In this document: in pieces, positions 27,545-35,249 of the stretch
Numbering within the stretch: position 1 is the stretch's first letter
Layout of the letters: each line of letters starts with the position of its first letter
DNA from: Candidatus Gallitreponema excrementavium
GTDB taxonomy: Bacteria > Spirochaetota > Spirochaetia > Treponematales > Treponemataceae
Length of the DNA stretch: 62,848 nucleotides
Direction of reading: 5' to 3'
NCBI GenBank assembly: GCA_017694795.1
Contig: JADIMM010000108.1
Coordinates: 1-62,848 of the forward strand
The notes under the pieces: model-generated
Seen by the model: only the letters and a program-made list of their open reading frames with translations
The model's database searches: none
Told to the model about the DNA's origin: nothing
Made by a program: the position numbers and the translations under genes

Positions 27545-28222
27545 ATGAAACGGGATGAATTTATTTCTGCCTTCAGGGTTACAATTCCGGTTCTTTTTGG
27601 ATACCTCGCCATCGGGATTCCCTTTGGCCTGATGCTGGTAAGCAAGGGCTATCCCTGGTACCTGGCTCCTTTTATGAGTCTTTGTATGTATGCCGGTGCG
27701 GGGCAGTACATCGCCGTAGGTTTGTTTGCCTCCGGGGCTTCCCTTTCTGCAATGATTATAACGACCCTCATGGTAAATATCCGCCATATTGTTTACGGGC
27801 TTTCCCTGATAACGGATTTTAAGGCAGTGGGACGCTGGAAGCCCTACCTGGTTTTTGCACTGACTGATGAAACCTATGCCCTCCTTACCGGGGTTAAGGT
27901 TCCTGAGGGTGCTGATTCCGGGCGTTTTTACGGTCTGATTGCCCTCCTTAACCAGTCTTACTGGATTTGCGGTTCTTTAATCGGTGCCGTTGCAGGAAAG
28001 CTGATTCCTTTTCCCTTAACCGGTATTGATTTTGCCCTTACCTCGCTTTTTATTGTTTTACTGATTGACCAGCTTGAAAGGACCCGGGATTGGGTTCCTG
28101 TGGCAATCGGTTTCGGTGCATCGGTGGTTTCCCTGTTGATTTTCGGGACGGATATGCTGATACCTGCCCTGGCTTTTTCCCTGGGGGCTTTAATAATTTT
28201 CAGGGGAAGGAAGGTGGTATGA
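27545..28222 (+). CDS. azlC: Branched-chain amino acid exporter large subunit AzlC
   Basis: This 225-residue membrane protein has about six helices. The opening FRVTIPVLFGYLAIGIPFG and the MVNIRHIVYGLSL motif are characteristic of AzlC. AzlC and AzlD together export branched-chain amino acids, and related pairs export other amino acids. The stop overlaps the azlD start (ATGA at 28219-28222), which points to translational coupling. Either GTG 27539 or ATG 27545 may start the protein; I use the ATG. Confidence 0.93.
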   Translation: MKRDEFISAFRVTIPVLFGYLAIGIPFGLMLVSKGYPWYLAPFMSLCMYAGAGQYIAVGLFASGASLSAMIITTLMVNIRHIVYGLSLITDFKAVGRWKPYLVFALTDETYALLTGVKVPEGADSGRFYGLIALLNQSYWICGSLIGAVAGKLIPFPLTGIDFALTSLFIVLLIDQLERTRDWVPVAIGFGASVVSLLIFGTDMLIPALAFSLGALIIFRGRKVV

Positions 28223-28557
28223 ATCAGGTTTCTGTGCCTATGGCTTTTTTGGGGACTTTGGTTATGTCCCTGGTTATTTACGGAACAAGGGCTTTTCCAT
28301 TTGTGCTTTTCAGCAGGAAAGAACCTCCCGGTTTTATAAGGTTTGTGGAAAAATTTATTCCACCTATGATAATGGCTGTGCTGGTGGTTTACTGCCTTAA
28401 GGATGTGTCTTTTAAGATGCCATCAGAAGGGGGAAACTGGATTCCTGCATTTGCAGGCTGTGTTTTTACCGTTGTTGCCCATATCTGGAAAAAAAATGCA
28501 ATGGTTTCTATCTTTGGTGCAACAGCTCTTTATATGATATTGCTTTATTTGTTGTAG
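28219..28557 (+). CDS. azlD: Branched-chain amino acid exporter small subunit AzlD
   Basis: This 112-residue membrane protein has four hydrophobic segments. IYGTRAFPFVLFSRKEPPGF is the AzlD signature start, and FIPPMIMAVLVVYCLKD marks the second helix. It partners AzlC in amino acid export. The ATG at 28219 overlaps the azlC stop by four bases and has AGGAAGGTGG upstream. The frame is open further upstream, but that part lies inside azlC and is not coding. Confidence 0.93.
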   Translation: MNQVSVPMAFLGTLVMSLVIYGTRAFPFVLFSRKEPPGFIRFVEKFIPPMIMAVLVVYCLKDVSFKMPSEGGNWIPAFAGCVFTVVAHIWKKNAMVSIFGATALYMILLYLL

Positions 28558-28614
28558 GCAGTTTTTCTTGTGTTATGATGCCGGATTTGACCGGGGCGGT
28601 TTTTAGGAGGAAAA

Positions 28615-29433
28615 ATGGTTTTTTCGAAGGTTGGTGTAATCGGGTTGGGCCGTTTTGGCAGGTATTGGGGAAAGGTTTTGGGTGAAAACTCTGTTTCCCC
28701 GTTGGAGGTTTTCGGAGCTTCAAGAAAAATTTATGATGACCTGCCTTCCGTGATAAAGCAGGTTCCCTTGGAGGAGGTCTGCAGGCTTCCGCTGGTTTTT
28801 CTTTCGGTTCCTATAAGTTCCATGCCGGAGATGCTGCAAAAAATCAGCCCTCTTTTGGGAAAGGATACGGTTGTGGCTGATACCTGTTCCGTAAAGGTTT
28901 ATCCTGTTCTGTGGATGAAAAAATACCTGCCGGAAGATACGCCTATTCTTGCCACCCATCCTATGTTCGGGCCGGAATCCGGAAAATTCTCCGTAAAGGG
29001 GCTTGCCATAATGATGAGCAATATCCGTATGTCTGATGAGGATTTTAACTGGTGGAAATCTCTTTTTACCGGTATGGGAATGGAGGTTTCCGAAATGTCT
29101 CCTGTGGAACATGACCGGCAGGCCGCCTACAGCCAGGCCTTGACCCATTTGGTGGGGAGAACCCTGAATACATTGGGGATGAAGGAAACCAGAATTGCAA
29201 CCCGCTGGTACCAGGATCTGCTGGGAATTTGCCGGCAGGTTGCCCGGGACAGCCAGGAGCTTTTTGACGATATGGAAAACCTTAATCCTTTTGCAGTATC
29301 CATGAGGCATTCTTATGAAGAAGCTTACAGCCGGGTTTTGAGGGAATTGGATGAAACCTGTCCCAGTTTCCCGGATTTAAGGGAGGAACTTGAGGGGCTT
29401 GTACCCGGGGACATTTTAGGGGGGGATTCCTGA
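28615..29433 (+). CDS. tyrA: Prephenate dehydrogenase
   Basis: This 272-residue enzyme converts prephenate to 4-hydroxyphenylpyruvate in tyrosine synthesis. It has the NAD(P)-binding start VGVIGLGRFGRYWGK, the VFLSVPISSMPEML strand, and the conserved THPMFGPESG, which carries the prephenate-binding His. The C-terminal helical dimerisation domain (HDRQAAYSQALTHLVGRTL) is complete. No chorismate mutase or ACT domain is attached. TAGGAGG lies just before the ATG. The dispersed element begins 24 bp after its stop. Confidence 0.92.
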   Translation: MVFSKVGVIGLGRFGRYWGKVLGENSVSPLEVFGASRKIYDDLPSVIKQVPLEEVCRLPLVFLSVPISSMPEMLQKISPLLGKDTVVADTCSVKVYPVLWMKKYLPEDTPILATHPMFGPESGKFSVKGLAIMMSNIRMSDEDFNWWKSLFTGMGMEVSEMSPVEHDRQAAYSQALTHLVGRTLNTLGMKETRIATRWYQDLLGICRQVARDSQELFDDMENLNPFAVSMRHSYEEAYSRVLRELDETCPSFPDLREELEGLVPGDILGGDS

Positions 29434-29457
29434 TTTCCGGAAAGGGGTTTTGTTTTG

Positions 29458-29634
29458 GGACAAAGGGGAGCGGACAACCCGGCAGTGTGGAGTCCGGGTT
29501 TATGTTTCCTGTTTGCCGGTTTTGCCGGGGTTTTGTTGCCGGGGTGGGAGCGGGGGGAAACTGAGTGATTTGCCCCTCTTTTTTTTGGTATCACCGATTT
29601 AGGGCGGTAATACAGGATCCCCCTCAAAAATAAA
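29458..29634. repeat. Dispersed intergenic element, copy 2
   Basis: This is the second copy of the element at 13789-13957. It shares GGACAAAGGGGAGCGG with the stem AACCCGG / CCGGGTT, but the loop (CAGTGTGGAGT) is different from copy 1. GGGAGCGGGGGGAAACTGAG and GGATCCCCC then CTCA are shared at the right. The middle part is unlike. A conserved stem with a changed loop fits a structured RNA or a folded mobile element. It lies 24 bp behind tyrA and 54 bp before a small membrane protein gene. Confidence 0.75.
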
Positions 29635-29688
29635 ATCTCCCGTAAGGATAAATTCTCCGGCTTGATTTTTTTTATTCCCCCTTTCATA

Positions 29689-29979
29689 ATGAGTGGCGTG
29701 AGTGATTTGGAGATTAACGGATATATTTTAAGGCTCTTTGTTGAAGGGGTTGCCGTTTTTTTCGGTATAATACTTGTAAACCGTATCCGGACCCTTGAGT
29801 GGCTTTTTATTGTTCTTGGGGTTGTGTGGGATTATGTTGTTTTGATTTACGAGATTTTCAGGAAAACGGGCTTTTTTGAGGGGGTTCTTTTTAAATTTAT
29901 TGATGTTGCTGCAGGTGTTCTTCCGTCCGTTTTTTTTGCCCTGGGTCTTTTGTTTTTTCTGATAAAACTCCGCAGGTGA
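29689..29979 (+). CDS. Small three-helix membrane protein, unknown
   Basis: This 96-residue protein has three hydrophobic segments (about 13-32, 38-58 and 70-92) and short charged loops. I do not recognise a family. The ATG at 29689 is chosen over an in-frame TTG at 29662, which lies in a T-rich stretch without a ribosome-binding site. It follows the dispersed element and has weak coding signals apart from its consistent hydrophobic pattern, so it should be treated as probable. Confidence 0.6.
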   Translation: MSGVSDLEINGYILRLFVEGVAVFFGIILVNRIRTLEWLFIVLGVVWDYVVLIYEIFRKTGFFEGVLFKFIDVAAGVLPSVFFALGLLFFLIKLRR

Positions 29980-30100
29980 TTTTTCCCTGGGGGCTGTTTT
30001 TGCTGTTTACGGTACAATATTGCATATTTTTTTTTTATAATGTAATATGGCTTATCGGATTTTCCGCTTTTTGCGGAGTATAGTTTTTAGGAGATTTTGA

Positions 30101-30334
30101 ATGGTTGCTTTAATTATCGGACTTCTTCTTGTGGGATTTACTGTTTATTCTTTGCTTCCTGCCGGGCTTAACTGGGGTTTGGATGTCCTTACGTTTTTAA
30201 AGGGTTTTGCCCCTGTTATTGCAGCTTTTATCGGTTTGGTTTCTGTCCTTATCGGGATTGCAGATTTAAAGGACAAGAGGGAAGCAAAGAGGGAAGAAAA
30301 GGCTGCTGCGGAGCTTAACTCCAAGGAAAAATAA
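30101..30334 (+). CDS. Small two-helix membrane protein, unknown
   Basis: This 77-residue protein has two hydrophobic segments (about 2-20 and 36-56) joined by a short loop. It ends in a highly charged Lys/Glu/Ala-rich tail (DLKDKREAKREEKAAAEL) likely to be a cytoplasmic helix. TAGGAG lies 8 bp upstream of the ATG. No family is recognised. A hairpin (TTCCGC / GCGGAG) and a TATAAT box lie in the 70 bp upstream, which suggests its own transcript. Confidence 0.7.
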   Translation: MVALIIGLLLVGFTVYSLLPAGLNWGLDVLTFLKGFAPVIAAFIGLVSVLIGIADLKDKREAKREEKAAAELNSKEK

Positions 30335-30366
30335 TTTTTGTATTTCTTGTTTGCTGTTGTCGTATA

Positions 30367-30395
30367 TTGACACAATCCTAAAGAAATTTTATATT
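30367..30395 (+). promoter_or_regulatory. Promoter of rplM-rpsI
   Basis: TTGACA (30367-30372), a 17-bp spacer and TATATT (30390-30395) precede a 50-nt leader. The leader contains CTATA / TATAG, a possible small hairpin before the AAGGTAG ribosome-binding site. Confidence 0.85.
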
Positions 30396-30446
30396 TTAAT
30401 CCCGTAATATCTGCGCTATACAGTTTTTTATAGTAAGGTAGTCATA

Positions 30447-30875
30447 ATGAAGACAATTTTTGTTAATGAAAATGATGCAGTAAAAAAGTGGTTTGTTATT
30501 GATGCAAACGGCAAGCCCCTTGGTAGAGTTGCTGCAAAGGTCGCCTCTGTTTTAAGGGGCAAGGAGAAGGTTTCCTTTGCACCTAATCAGGATTGCGGAG
30601 ACTGCGTTGTTGTTGTAAATGCAGACAAGATTCTGGTTACAGGTCGCAAAATGGATAATAAGTTGTATCACCGCCATACTGGTTATATCGGTGGTCTTAA
30701 GACTGTGAATTATAAGGATCTTGTTGCCAGGCATCCGGAGTCCCCTCTTACACTGGCTGTAAAAGGAATGCTCCCTAAGGGTCCTTTGGGAAGAAAAATC
30801 CTTTCCAATCTTTATGTTTATGCCGGAGAGAATCATCCTCACCAGGCACAGAATCCCCAGGTAATGGATATTTAA
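30447..30875 (+). CDS. rplM: 50S ribosomal protein L13
   Basis: This 142-residue protein of the large subunit is an early assembly protein that can also repress its own operon in other bacteria. Signatures are WFVIDANGKPLGRVAAKVAS at the start and KDLVARHPESPLTLAVKGML with PLGRKILSNLYVYAG near the end. The length is standard. It is the first gene of the usual rplM-rpsI pair, with rpsI 14 bp downstream. Confidence 0.98.
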   Translation: MKTIFVNENDAVKKWFVIDANGKPLGRVAAKVASVLRGKEKVSFAPNQDCGDCVVVVNADKILVTGRKMDNKLYHRHTGYIGGLKTVNYKDLVARHPESPLTLAVKGMLPKGPLGRKILSNLYVYAGENHPHQAQNPQVMDI

Positions 30876-30889
30876 GCAGGAGCAGTTAA

Positions 30890-31282
30890 GTGGTTAAGAA
30901 TATTGCTATCGGTACAGGAAGAAGAAAAACAGCGGTTGCCAGAGTTTACATAAGGGAAGGTTCCGGAAAACTTGTTGTGAACGGACAGGCTGTGGATTCA
31001 TATTTTGTTACTCCGGAACAGGTTATGGTAGTACGGCAGCCTTTGATGATTACTGCTTCCGAGAATAAGTATGACATTCTCATAAATGTCTACGGGGGAG
31101 GGCTTAATGGCCAGGCTGGAGCCTGCCGTCACGGGCTTTCCAGGGCTTTGACCCAGGTTGATCAGGCAAACTATGCTTCTTTAAAGGCTAACGGTTTGCT
31201 TACCAGGGATTCCAGGATGGTGGAAAGAAAGAAATATGGACAGCGTGGTGCAAGACGCAGATTCCAGTTCAGCAAGAGATAG
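30890..31282 (+). CDS. rpsI: 30S ribosomal protein S9
   Basis: This 130-residue protein lies at the decoding side of the small subunit. Its C-terminal tail (KKYGQRGARRRFQFSKR) reaches the P-site tRNA and ends in the conserved S-K-R. GTGRRKTAVARVYIREGSGK is the family start. The initiator is GTG at 30890, with AGGAG about 8 bp upstream. The last 47 bp overlap the start of recX in another frame. Confidence 0.98.
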   Translation: MVKNIAIGTGRRKTAVARVYIREGSGKLVVNGQAVDSYFVTPEQVMVVRQPLMITASENKYDILINVYGGGLNGQAGACRHGLSRALTQVDQANYASLKANGLLTRDSRMVERKKYGQRGARRRFQFSKR

Positions 31283-31928
31283 TACTTTTTACAAGGTTAC
31301 TTTTGCGAGAGAGGCTTCCGGAGGGATATACAGGATTTCCTGCGAGGGAGCCTCTTCTTTTTTAACCCGGGAGGTTTATCTTTCCCGGGCTGTTGCGGAT
31401 GTTCTTGGGGATTTGTCTGATTCCCGGGTTAAAAAAGTAAGTCTTGGAAAAGAGGATTTTGTCTCCCTTGTTTCTTCAGGGGAGGCCTTTGCAGATGAAA
31501 GGTATCTTTTGGATTGTCTTTCCCGCAGGGAGTATTCACGGCAGGATTTAAGGTTCCGCCTGTTAAAAAAACAGCGGCCGGAGCATCAGATTAATTTGGT
31601 TTTGGATTATATTCAAAGCCGGGGGTGGCTTGACGAAGAACGCTTTGCCCGTGCCTGGCTTGACTCCAGGATAAAAAAGATGCCGGAGGGAGCTTCTGCT
31701 TTAAGAAAGGGGCTTTTGAGCCACGGTATTAGTTCTTCCCTGGCTGATTCGGTTATTAAAAACTTTTTTACCGAAGTAAGTGAAGAAGAGCTTTTTAAGC
31801 GTTGCGCGGAAAAATATAAAAAGTCACACAGGAATTTAAATCAAAATAAGCTTATTTTGCATCTACAGAGACGGGGTTTTTCATTTTATTTGATAAATAA
31901 ACTTGAAAGAATTGGAGATAATGGTTAG
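31236..31928 (+). CDS. recX: RecX family regulatory protein
   Basis: This 230-residue protein has the RecX three-helix repeats: CLSRREYSRQDLRFRLLKKQ, then YIQSRGWLDEERFARAWLDS, and a C-terminal LHLQRRGFSFYLINKL. RecX caps RecA filaments and limits recombination. The ATG at 31236 sits inside rpsI and gives a 47-bp overlap. In-frame GTG codons at 31245 and 31248 are alternatives, but no start avoids the overlap while keeping the first strand. recA is not in the window. Coupling to ribosomal protein genes is unusual. Confidence 0.85.
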   Translation: MDSVVQDADSSSARDSTFYKVTFAREASGGIYRISCEGASSFLTREVYLSRAVADVLGDLSDSRVKKVSLGKEDFVSLVSSGEAFADERYLLDCLSRREYSRQDLRFRLLKKQRPEHQINLVLDYIQSRGWLDEERFARAWLDSRIKKMPEGASALRKGLLSHGISSSLADSVIKNFFTEVSEEELFKRCAEKYKKSHRNLNQNKLILHLQRRGFSFYLINKLERIGDNG

Positions 31929-31970
31929 AATAAGGATAAGTATATTTTTATTTTTTACTAAGGTGGAAAT

Positions 31971-32570
31971 ATGGCTAAGAAAACAAGTAAGGTTAAAATT
32001 TATTCGGCTCTGGAGGTTGCAAATATTTGTGGTGTTGTTAACCAGACTGCGATAAATTGGATTAGAAACGGATATTTAAAAGCCTTTAGTACTCCCGGTG
32101 GTCAATACAGGGTTTACAAAGATGATTTGATTGAGTTTTTAACTACAAGAGGAATCAGGTTGCCGGAGGATCTTTTGGAGGATCAGGGAGCCGAGGCTGA
32201 CTGGAATTCTGTAATTGTTATTGATGATGACAAGGTTTTGAATAATTCGATTTTTGAGTTTTTAAAGAAAAATCTTCCAGATTACAATATGTTACAGGCT
32301 TATGACGGTTTTACAGCAGGAACGATGCTGGTGGAAAAAAAGCCCGGATACGTTATTCTCGATATTGATTTGCCGGGTGTGAACGGTAAGGAACTGCTTA
32401 ACCGGTTAAAAAATGATGTAACTTTCGGTTTCCCCTATGTTATTGTTGTTACCGGTTTGGATGACGCAAATTTGGAAGAAGAGCTTTCGGCTCTGGATGC
32501 TGATAAGTTTTGCAGAAAGCCGGTGGATTTGAAAGACCTTTTGACTTACATCCAGGAAACTAATAAATAA
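31971..32570 (+). CDS. Response regulator with N-terminal excisionase/MerR-type HTH
   Basis: This 199-residue protein starts with a winged helix-turn-helix of the MerR/excisionase type (YSALEVANICGVVNQTAINW, then STPGGQYRVYKDDLIEFL). A receiver domain follows, with acidic pocket IDDDK, phospho-acceptor Asp in VILDIDLPGVNG, Thr in IVVTGLDD and the conserved Lys in FCRKPVDL. Most response regulators carry the receiver first, so the order is reversed. GGTGG precedes the start. No histidine kinase lies next to it, so the signal source is unknown. Confidence 0.9.
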   Translation: MAKKTSKVKIYSALEVANICGVVNQTAINWIRNGYLKAFSTPGGQYRVYKDDLIEFLTTRGIRLPEDLLEDQGAEADWNSVIVIDDDKVLNNSIFEFLKKNLPDYNMLQAYDGFTAGTMLVEKKPGYVILDIDLPGVNGKELLNRLKNDVTFGFPYVIVVTGLDDANLEEELSALDADKFCRKPVDLKDLLTYIQETNK

Positions 32571-32573
32571 TCG

Positions 32574-32840
32574 ATGACTGCCAGAATCCTTAAAATTCAG
32601 GGGCATGTTCAAGGGGTAGGATTCAGGTATTGGACTTACAGGACTGCCAGGCTTATGAAGTTAAAGGGAATGGTAGCCAATGAAAGGGACGGTTCTGTTA
32701 TGGTTTTTGTTGAAGGGCCGGATCCTGTTGTGGCGGACTTTATAAGGGAGATGGAGAAGGGATGTCCCGGGTCTCTTGTAAGGAGTGTTGAAGTCAGGAC
32801 GGTTCCGGTGAGGAATCTTCCGGATTTTGAGATTGGTTAG
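32574..32840 (+). CDS. acyP: Acylphosphatase
   Basis: This 88-residue enzyme hydrolyses acyl phosphates. The first signature GHVQGVGFRYWTYRTA contains the phosphate-binding loop and Arg, and GMVANERDGSVMVFVEGP gives the second, with Asn as the catalytic residue. It starts three bases after the stop of the HTH-receiver gene, so it is probably co-transcribed with it. A terminator lies about 70 bp downstream. Confidence 0.95.
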   Translation: MTARILKIQGHVQGVGFRYWTYRTARLMKLKGMVANERDGSVMVFVEGPDPVVADFIREMEKGCPGSLVRSVEVRTVPVRNLPDFEIG

Positions 32841-32912
32841 AGGTTAAAAGGGTAGCCCTGCCTTGGTTTTATTTGTTCGGTTTGTTATATTCTGTTTGAT
32901 GAGTTTTTGAAT

Positions 32913-32950
32913 GACCCGTTTCCGGTCCTTGGGGAACGGGTTCTTTTTTT
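32913..32950 (+). terminator. Terminator after acyP
   Basis: GACCCGTTTCC pairs with GGGAACGGGTT around a short loop and is followed by CTTTTTTT. Confidence 0.9.
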
Positions 32951-33022
32951 GTAAATTTTATCCCCCGGCTTTGCAAGTACATTAAGGATTTACGGGTTTT
33001 TTTTGCCGGGATCCGTCTGCAA

Positions 33023-33060
33023 TAAAAAACCCGGAAACAAAGCCTTTGCCTCCGGGTTTG
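33023..33060 (-). terminator. Terminator of ilvE
   Basis: On the minus strand CAAACCCGGA and TCCGGGTTT pair around an A/G-rich loop and are followed by TTTTTATTG, about 40 bp after the ilvE stop. Confidence 0.9.
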
Positions 33061-33101
33061 ATTTGGCTTTTTTTACAGCGGTCTTTACCGCCTTTTACCT
33101 G

Positions 33102-34190
33102 TTACAGAACCTTATAATTCCAGTGGTTTGTGTCCTCTATGGTTCCATACTGACCGCCTTTTAGAAGATGCTGGAGCTTTTTTCCTATTTCACCAGGCTG
33201 CCTGTTATTGAACACGGCTTCTTTTCCTTCGTGGGTTATGCTTTCGATATGGGTTATGCCGGCTGCGGTTCCGGTTACAAAACACTGGTCTACCTTTGTC
33301 ATAACTTCCTTTATTGAGATTTTTCTTTCTTCTACTGGTATTCCCTGTTGTTTTGCCAATTCAATTACACTTGCCCTGGTGATTCCCGGGAGGATTGTGT
33401 CTCCAAGCTCCGGTGTAACAAGAACACCTTTTTTTGTTACAAAGAAAATGTTGCAGGAAGATCCTTCCTGAATATACTTGTGTTCTTCTGAGTCCAGGTA
33501 TACTACTTCCATAAAGCCTGCTTCTTCGGCTTCTTTCTTAGCAAGTGCGGAGATAACATAGTTTGAGGCACACTTTATGCAACCTGTTCCGTATGGTGTA
33601 GCCCTTACCCTTTTTGTTGTTACGGCTTTTGTATTTCCACCTTTAAAGTAAGATGAAACTGTTGTTGCACAGATAACAACTGTAGGGGCTGTGGAACAGC
33701 CCACACCTATTGCACCTTCCGAATTCATGAAAGGACGCATATAAACTGAACTTGCAGAGGCAAATTCATCCTTTTCCCATTCCGGGTCGTATTCCGGTAT
33801 ATATCCAAGTTTTGCATTCCTTTTAATAAATTCTTCAGAGGCTTTTACATACATTTCCTCCGGAAATACGGGGCATTTAAGACCTTTCATGGAGGAGGCA
33901 AACCGTGCAGCATTTCTATCAGGTCTGAAAATGCTGATTCCTCCGTCTTTTGTTGAAAAAGCCTTCATTCCTTCAAAACAGCCGTACCCGTACTGGCTGG
34001 TATAGCTTACACAGGGCAGTCCGAACTGGTTCCGCTTTGCCAGAATTTCTGCTTTTTTTTCGGGAGCCATCGAACAAAGCTCACTGTATGTAATATTGTC
34101 GGTTTCTATCCATTTTTCTTCCCAGTTTTTTGTTGCCGGATTGTATTGGGCAAGATAAATTACCGGATACAAGTCTAAGTTAAACGCCAT
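33102..34190 (-). CDS. ilvE: Branched-chain amino acid aminotransferase
   Basis: This 362-residue PLP enzyme transfers amino groups to and from leucine, isoleucine and valine. It belongs to the long class (BCAT with eukaryote-like features). GYGCFEGMKAF is the N-terminal substrate loop, GTGCIKCASNYVISALAKK holds the PLP Lys, and IQEGSSCNIFFV and GITRASVIELA complete the fold-IV core. The ATG at 34190 has GGAGGA directly upstream; a TTG 12 bp earlier lies on that site. It is transcribed alone from a promoter with a palindromic spacer. Confidence 0.96.
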   Translation of the reverse strand: MAFNLDLYPVIYLAQYNPATKNWEEKWIETDNITYSELCSMAPEKKAEILAKRNQFGLPCVSYTSQYGYGCFEGMKAFSTKDGGISIFRPDRNAARFASSMKGLKCPVFPEEMYVKASEEFIKRNAKLGYIPEYDPEWEKDEFASASSVYMRPFMNSEGAIGVGCSTAPTVVICATTVSSYFKGGNTKAVTTKRVRATPYGTGCIKCASNYVISALAKKEAEEAGFMEVVYLDSEEHKYIQEGSSCNIFFVTKKGVLVTPELGDTILPGITRASVIELAKQQGIPVEERKISIKEVMTKVDQCFVTGTAAGITHIESITHEGKEAVFNNRQPGEIGKKLQHLLKGGQYGTIEDTNHWNYKVL

Positions 34191-34220
34191 ATTATCCTCC
34201 AAAATATTTTATTATATTCC

Positions 34221-34249
34221 GTTATAATACTTTCTTTAGTATTTGTAAA
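34221..34249 (-). promoter_or_regulatory. ilvE promoter with palindrome between -35 and -10
   Basis: On the minus strand TTTACA (34244-34249), 17 bp and TATAAC (34221-34226). The spacer consists almost exactly of the palindrome AATACT-N6-AGTATT (34226-34243), a likely repressor site. Two direct TGTAC copies about 50 bp further upstream (34280-34320) may be further binding sites. Confidence 0.65.
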
Positions 34250-34420
34250 GATGTTTTAGGGATAATTCAAAATCAGTTTTGGTATAATTTTTGTACATAA
34301 AAAATTTGTACCGGTTTTTGTGGTTTTAATTCATCGTGACAGTTCCGGTTTATTTCTAAATTGCAGGAAGACTCCCTCCTGTATATCAGATTTTCCGTTT
34401 TTTGATAATCCGATTCCGGA

Positions 34421-34459
34421 AAAACAAAAAGGTTGCCACGGGATTAACCGTAGCAACCT
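34421..34459 (-). terminator. Terminator of the nrd operon
   Basis: On the minus strand AGGTTGCTACGG pairs with CCGTGGCAACCT (one mismatch) and is followed by TTTTGTTTTT, about 30 bp after the nrdG stop. Confidence 0.93.
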
Positions 34460-34487
34460 AAGCCTGATTGATTGGAAAAAGCATTCC

Positions 34488-35063
34488 CTAGGTATAAAGA
34501 AAGGTCCTCTCCCACCTTTCAAAAACTTTGGGCTGCCTATGGAAAAGGGTTTTCCCTTCTTCCTGCCTGGTTAAACTTTTTTGTACATCGATGAAATTCT
34601 GGTTTATGCTGCCCTTAAAAGGCAGATCCAGATTCCTCAATTCTTGTATAAAAGGCCCGTCTACAAGTACATTTAACACTGAAAGTAGCCTTTGCTGGTC
34701 CTGGGTTCCCTCTATAAGTTCTTTCCATAAAAAGCCTGTGTATGCGGCAACCTCATAACCCATAGCCCTGAGTTCTTTCCCCAATATGTAAAATCCCCGG
34801 CTTTGGAAAAAAGGATCCCCGCCGGAAAAAGTTACTCCCTTTACAAGAGGGTTTTGCTTTATAAGGGATACTAATTCCGCAACCCTATAGTCTTTACCTG
34901 TACCAAAACTGTGGGTTTCGGGATTATGACATCCTGCACAGTTGTGGCTGCACCCTTGGGCAAATATGCAAACCCTTATGCCCGGACCGTCAACAATGGA
35001 GTCATTGACGATTCCTGCAAGGTTTAGTTTTACTGTTTGGCCCGTTGTTTTATCAGAGTCCAT
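34488..35063 (-). CDS. nrdG: Anaerobic ribonucleotide reductase activating protein NrdG
   Basis: This 191-residue radical SAM activase generates the glycyl radical on NrdD. The cluster motif is FAQGCSHNCAGCHNPETH (C-x3-C-x2-C), followed by GVTFSGGDPFFQSRGF, the typical second motif. It extends about 30 residues past the usual end of the family with a basic tail. The ATG at 35063 overlaps the end of the small glycyl-radical gene by 11 bp, so the two are translationally coupled. Confidence 0.95.
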   Translation of the reverse strand: MDSDKTTGQTVKLNLAGIVNDSIVDGPGIRVCIFAQGCSHNCAGCHNPETHSFGTGKDYRVAELVSLIKQNPLVKGVTFSGGDPFFQSRGFYILGKELRAMGYEVAAYTGFLWKELIEGTQDQQRLLSVLNVLVDGPFIQELRNLDLPFKGSINQNFIDVQKSLTRQEEGKTLFHRQPKVFERWERTFLYT

Positions 35064-35223
35064 GTTTTACTCTGTCTCTCTCCTCGGCTCTTTTTGCATC
35101 ATTAAAACGGTCAAGGGTTCCAACAAGATATCCGGTGATTCTTCTGATTCTTTCAAACTCAACACCTTTTCCCATTTTTGCCTCAACATTAACCCTGATT
35201 TTTTCCTTTGCCGCTTCCATCAT
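35053..35223 (-). CDS. Separate glycyl-radical subunit of anaerobic ribonucleotide reductase
   Basis: This 56-residue protein reads MMEAAKEKIR at the start and RRITGYLVGTLDRFNDAKRA, then DRVKHGL, at the end. In single-chain NrdD proteins this is the C-terminal segment with the radical Gly of the R-x-x-G-Y-L motif; here that Gly is residue 31. The preceding large subunit gene stops before this motif. The gene has its own AAGGAG 6-7 bp before the ATG at 35223 (a second ATG is at 35220), and a 26-bp gap separates it from the large gene, so it is not a simple frameshift. It would need to dock into the large subunit and be activated by NrdG, much as GrcA/YfiD does for pyruvate formate-lyase. Confidence 0.88.
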   Translation of the reverse strand: MMEAAKEKIRVNVEAKMGKGVEFERIRRITGYLVGTLDRFNDAKRAEERDRVKHGL

Positions 35224-35249
35224 TTACTCCTTATAAGATTTGTTTTGTT

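Noticed and set aside
27122..27787. 221-codon minus-strand frame over queD and azlC
   Set aside because: Antisense to two well-supported genes, with no recognisable domain and no ribosome-binding site.
29325..29687. Minus-strand 120-codon frame over the end of tyrA and dispersed element copy 2
   Set aside because: Same reason: conserved at nucleotide level, not in frame, and antisense to tyrA.
35053..35249. Frameshift or sequencing error as an explanation for the split NrdD
   Set aside because: The gap has a stop, a separate ribosome-binding site and two start codons, and both ends carry extra residues absent from one-chain enzymes. A single indel would not produce this. It remains listed as the main way to refute the finding.
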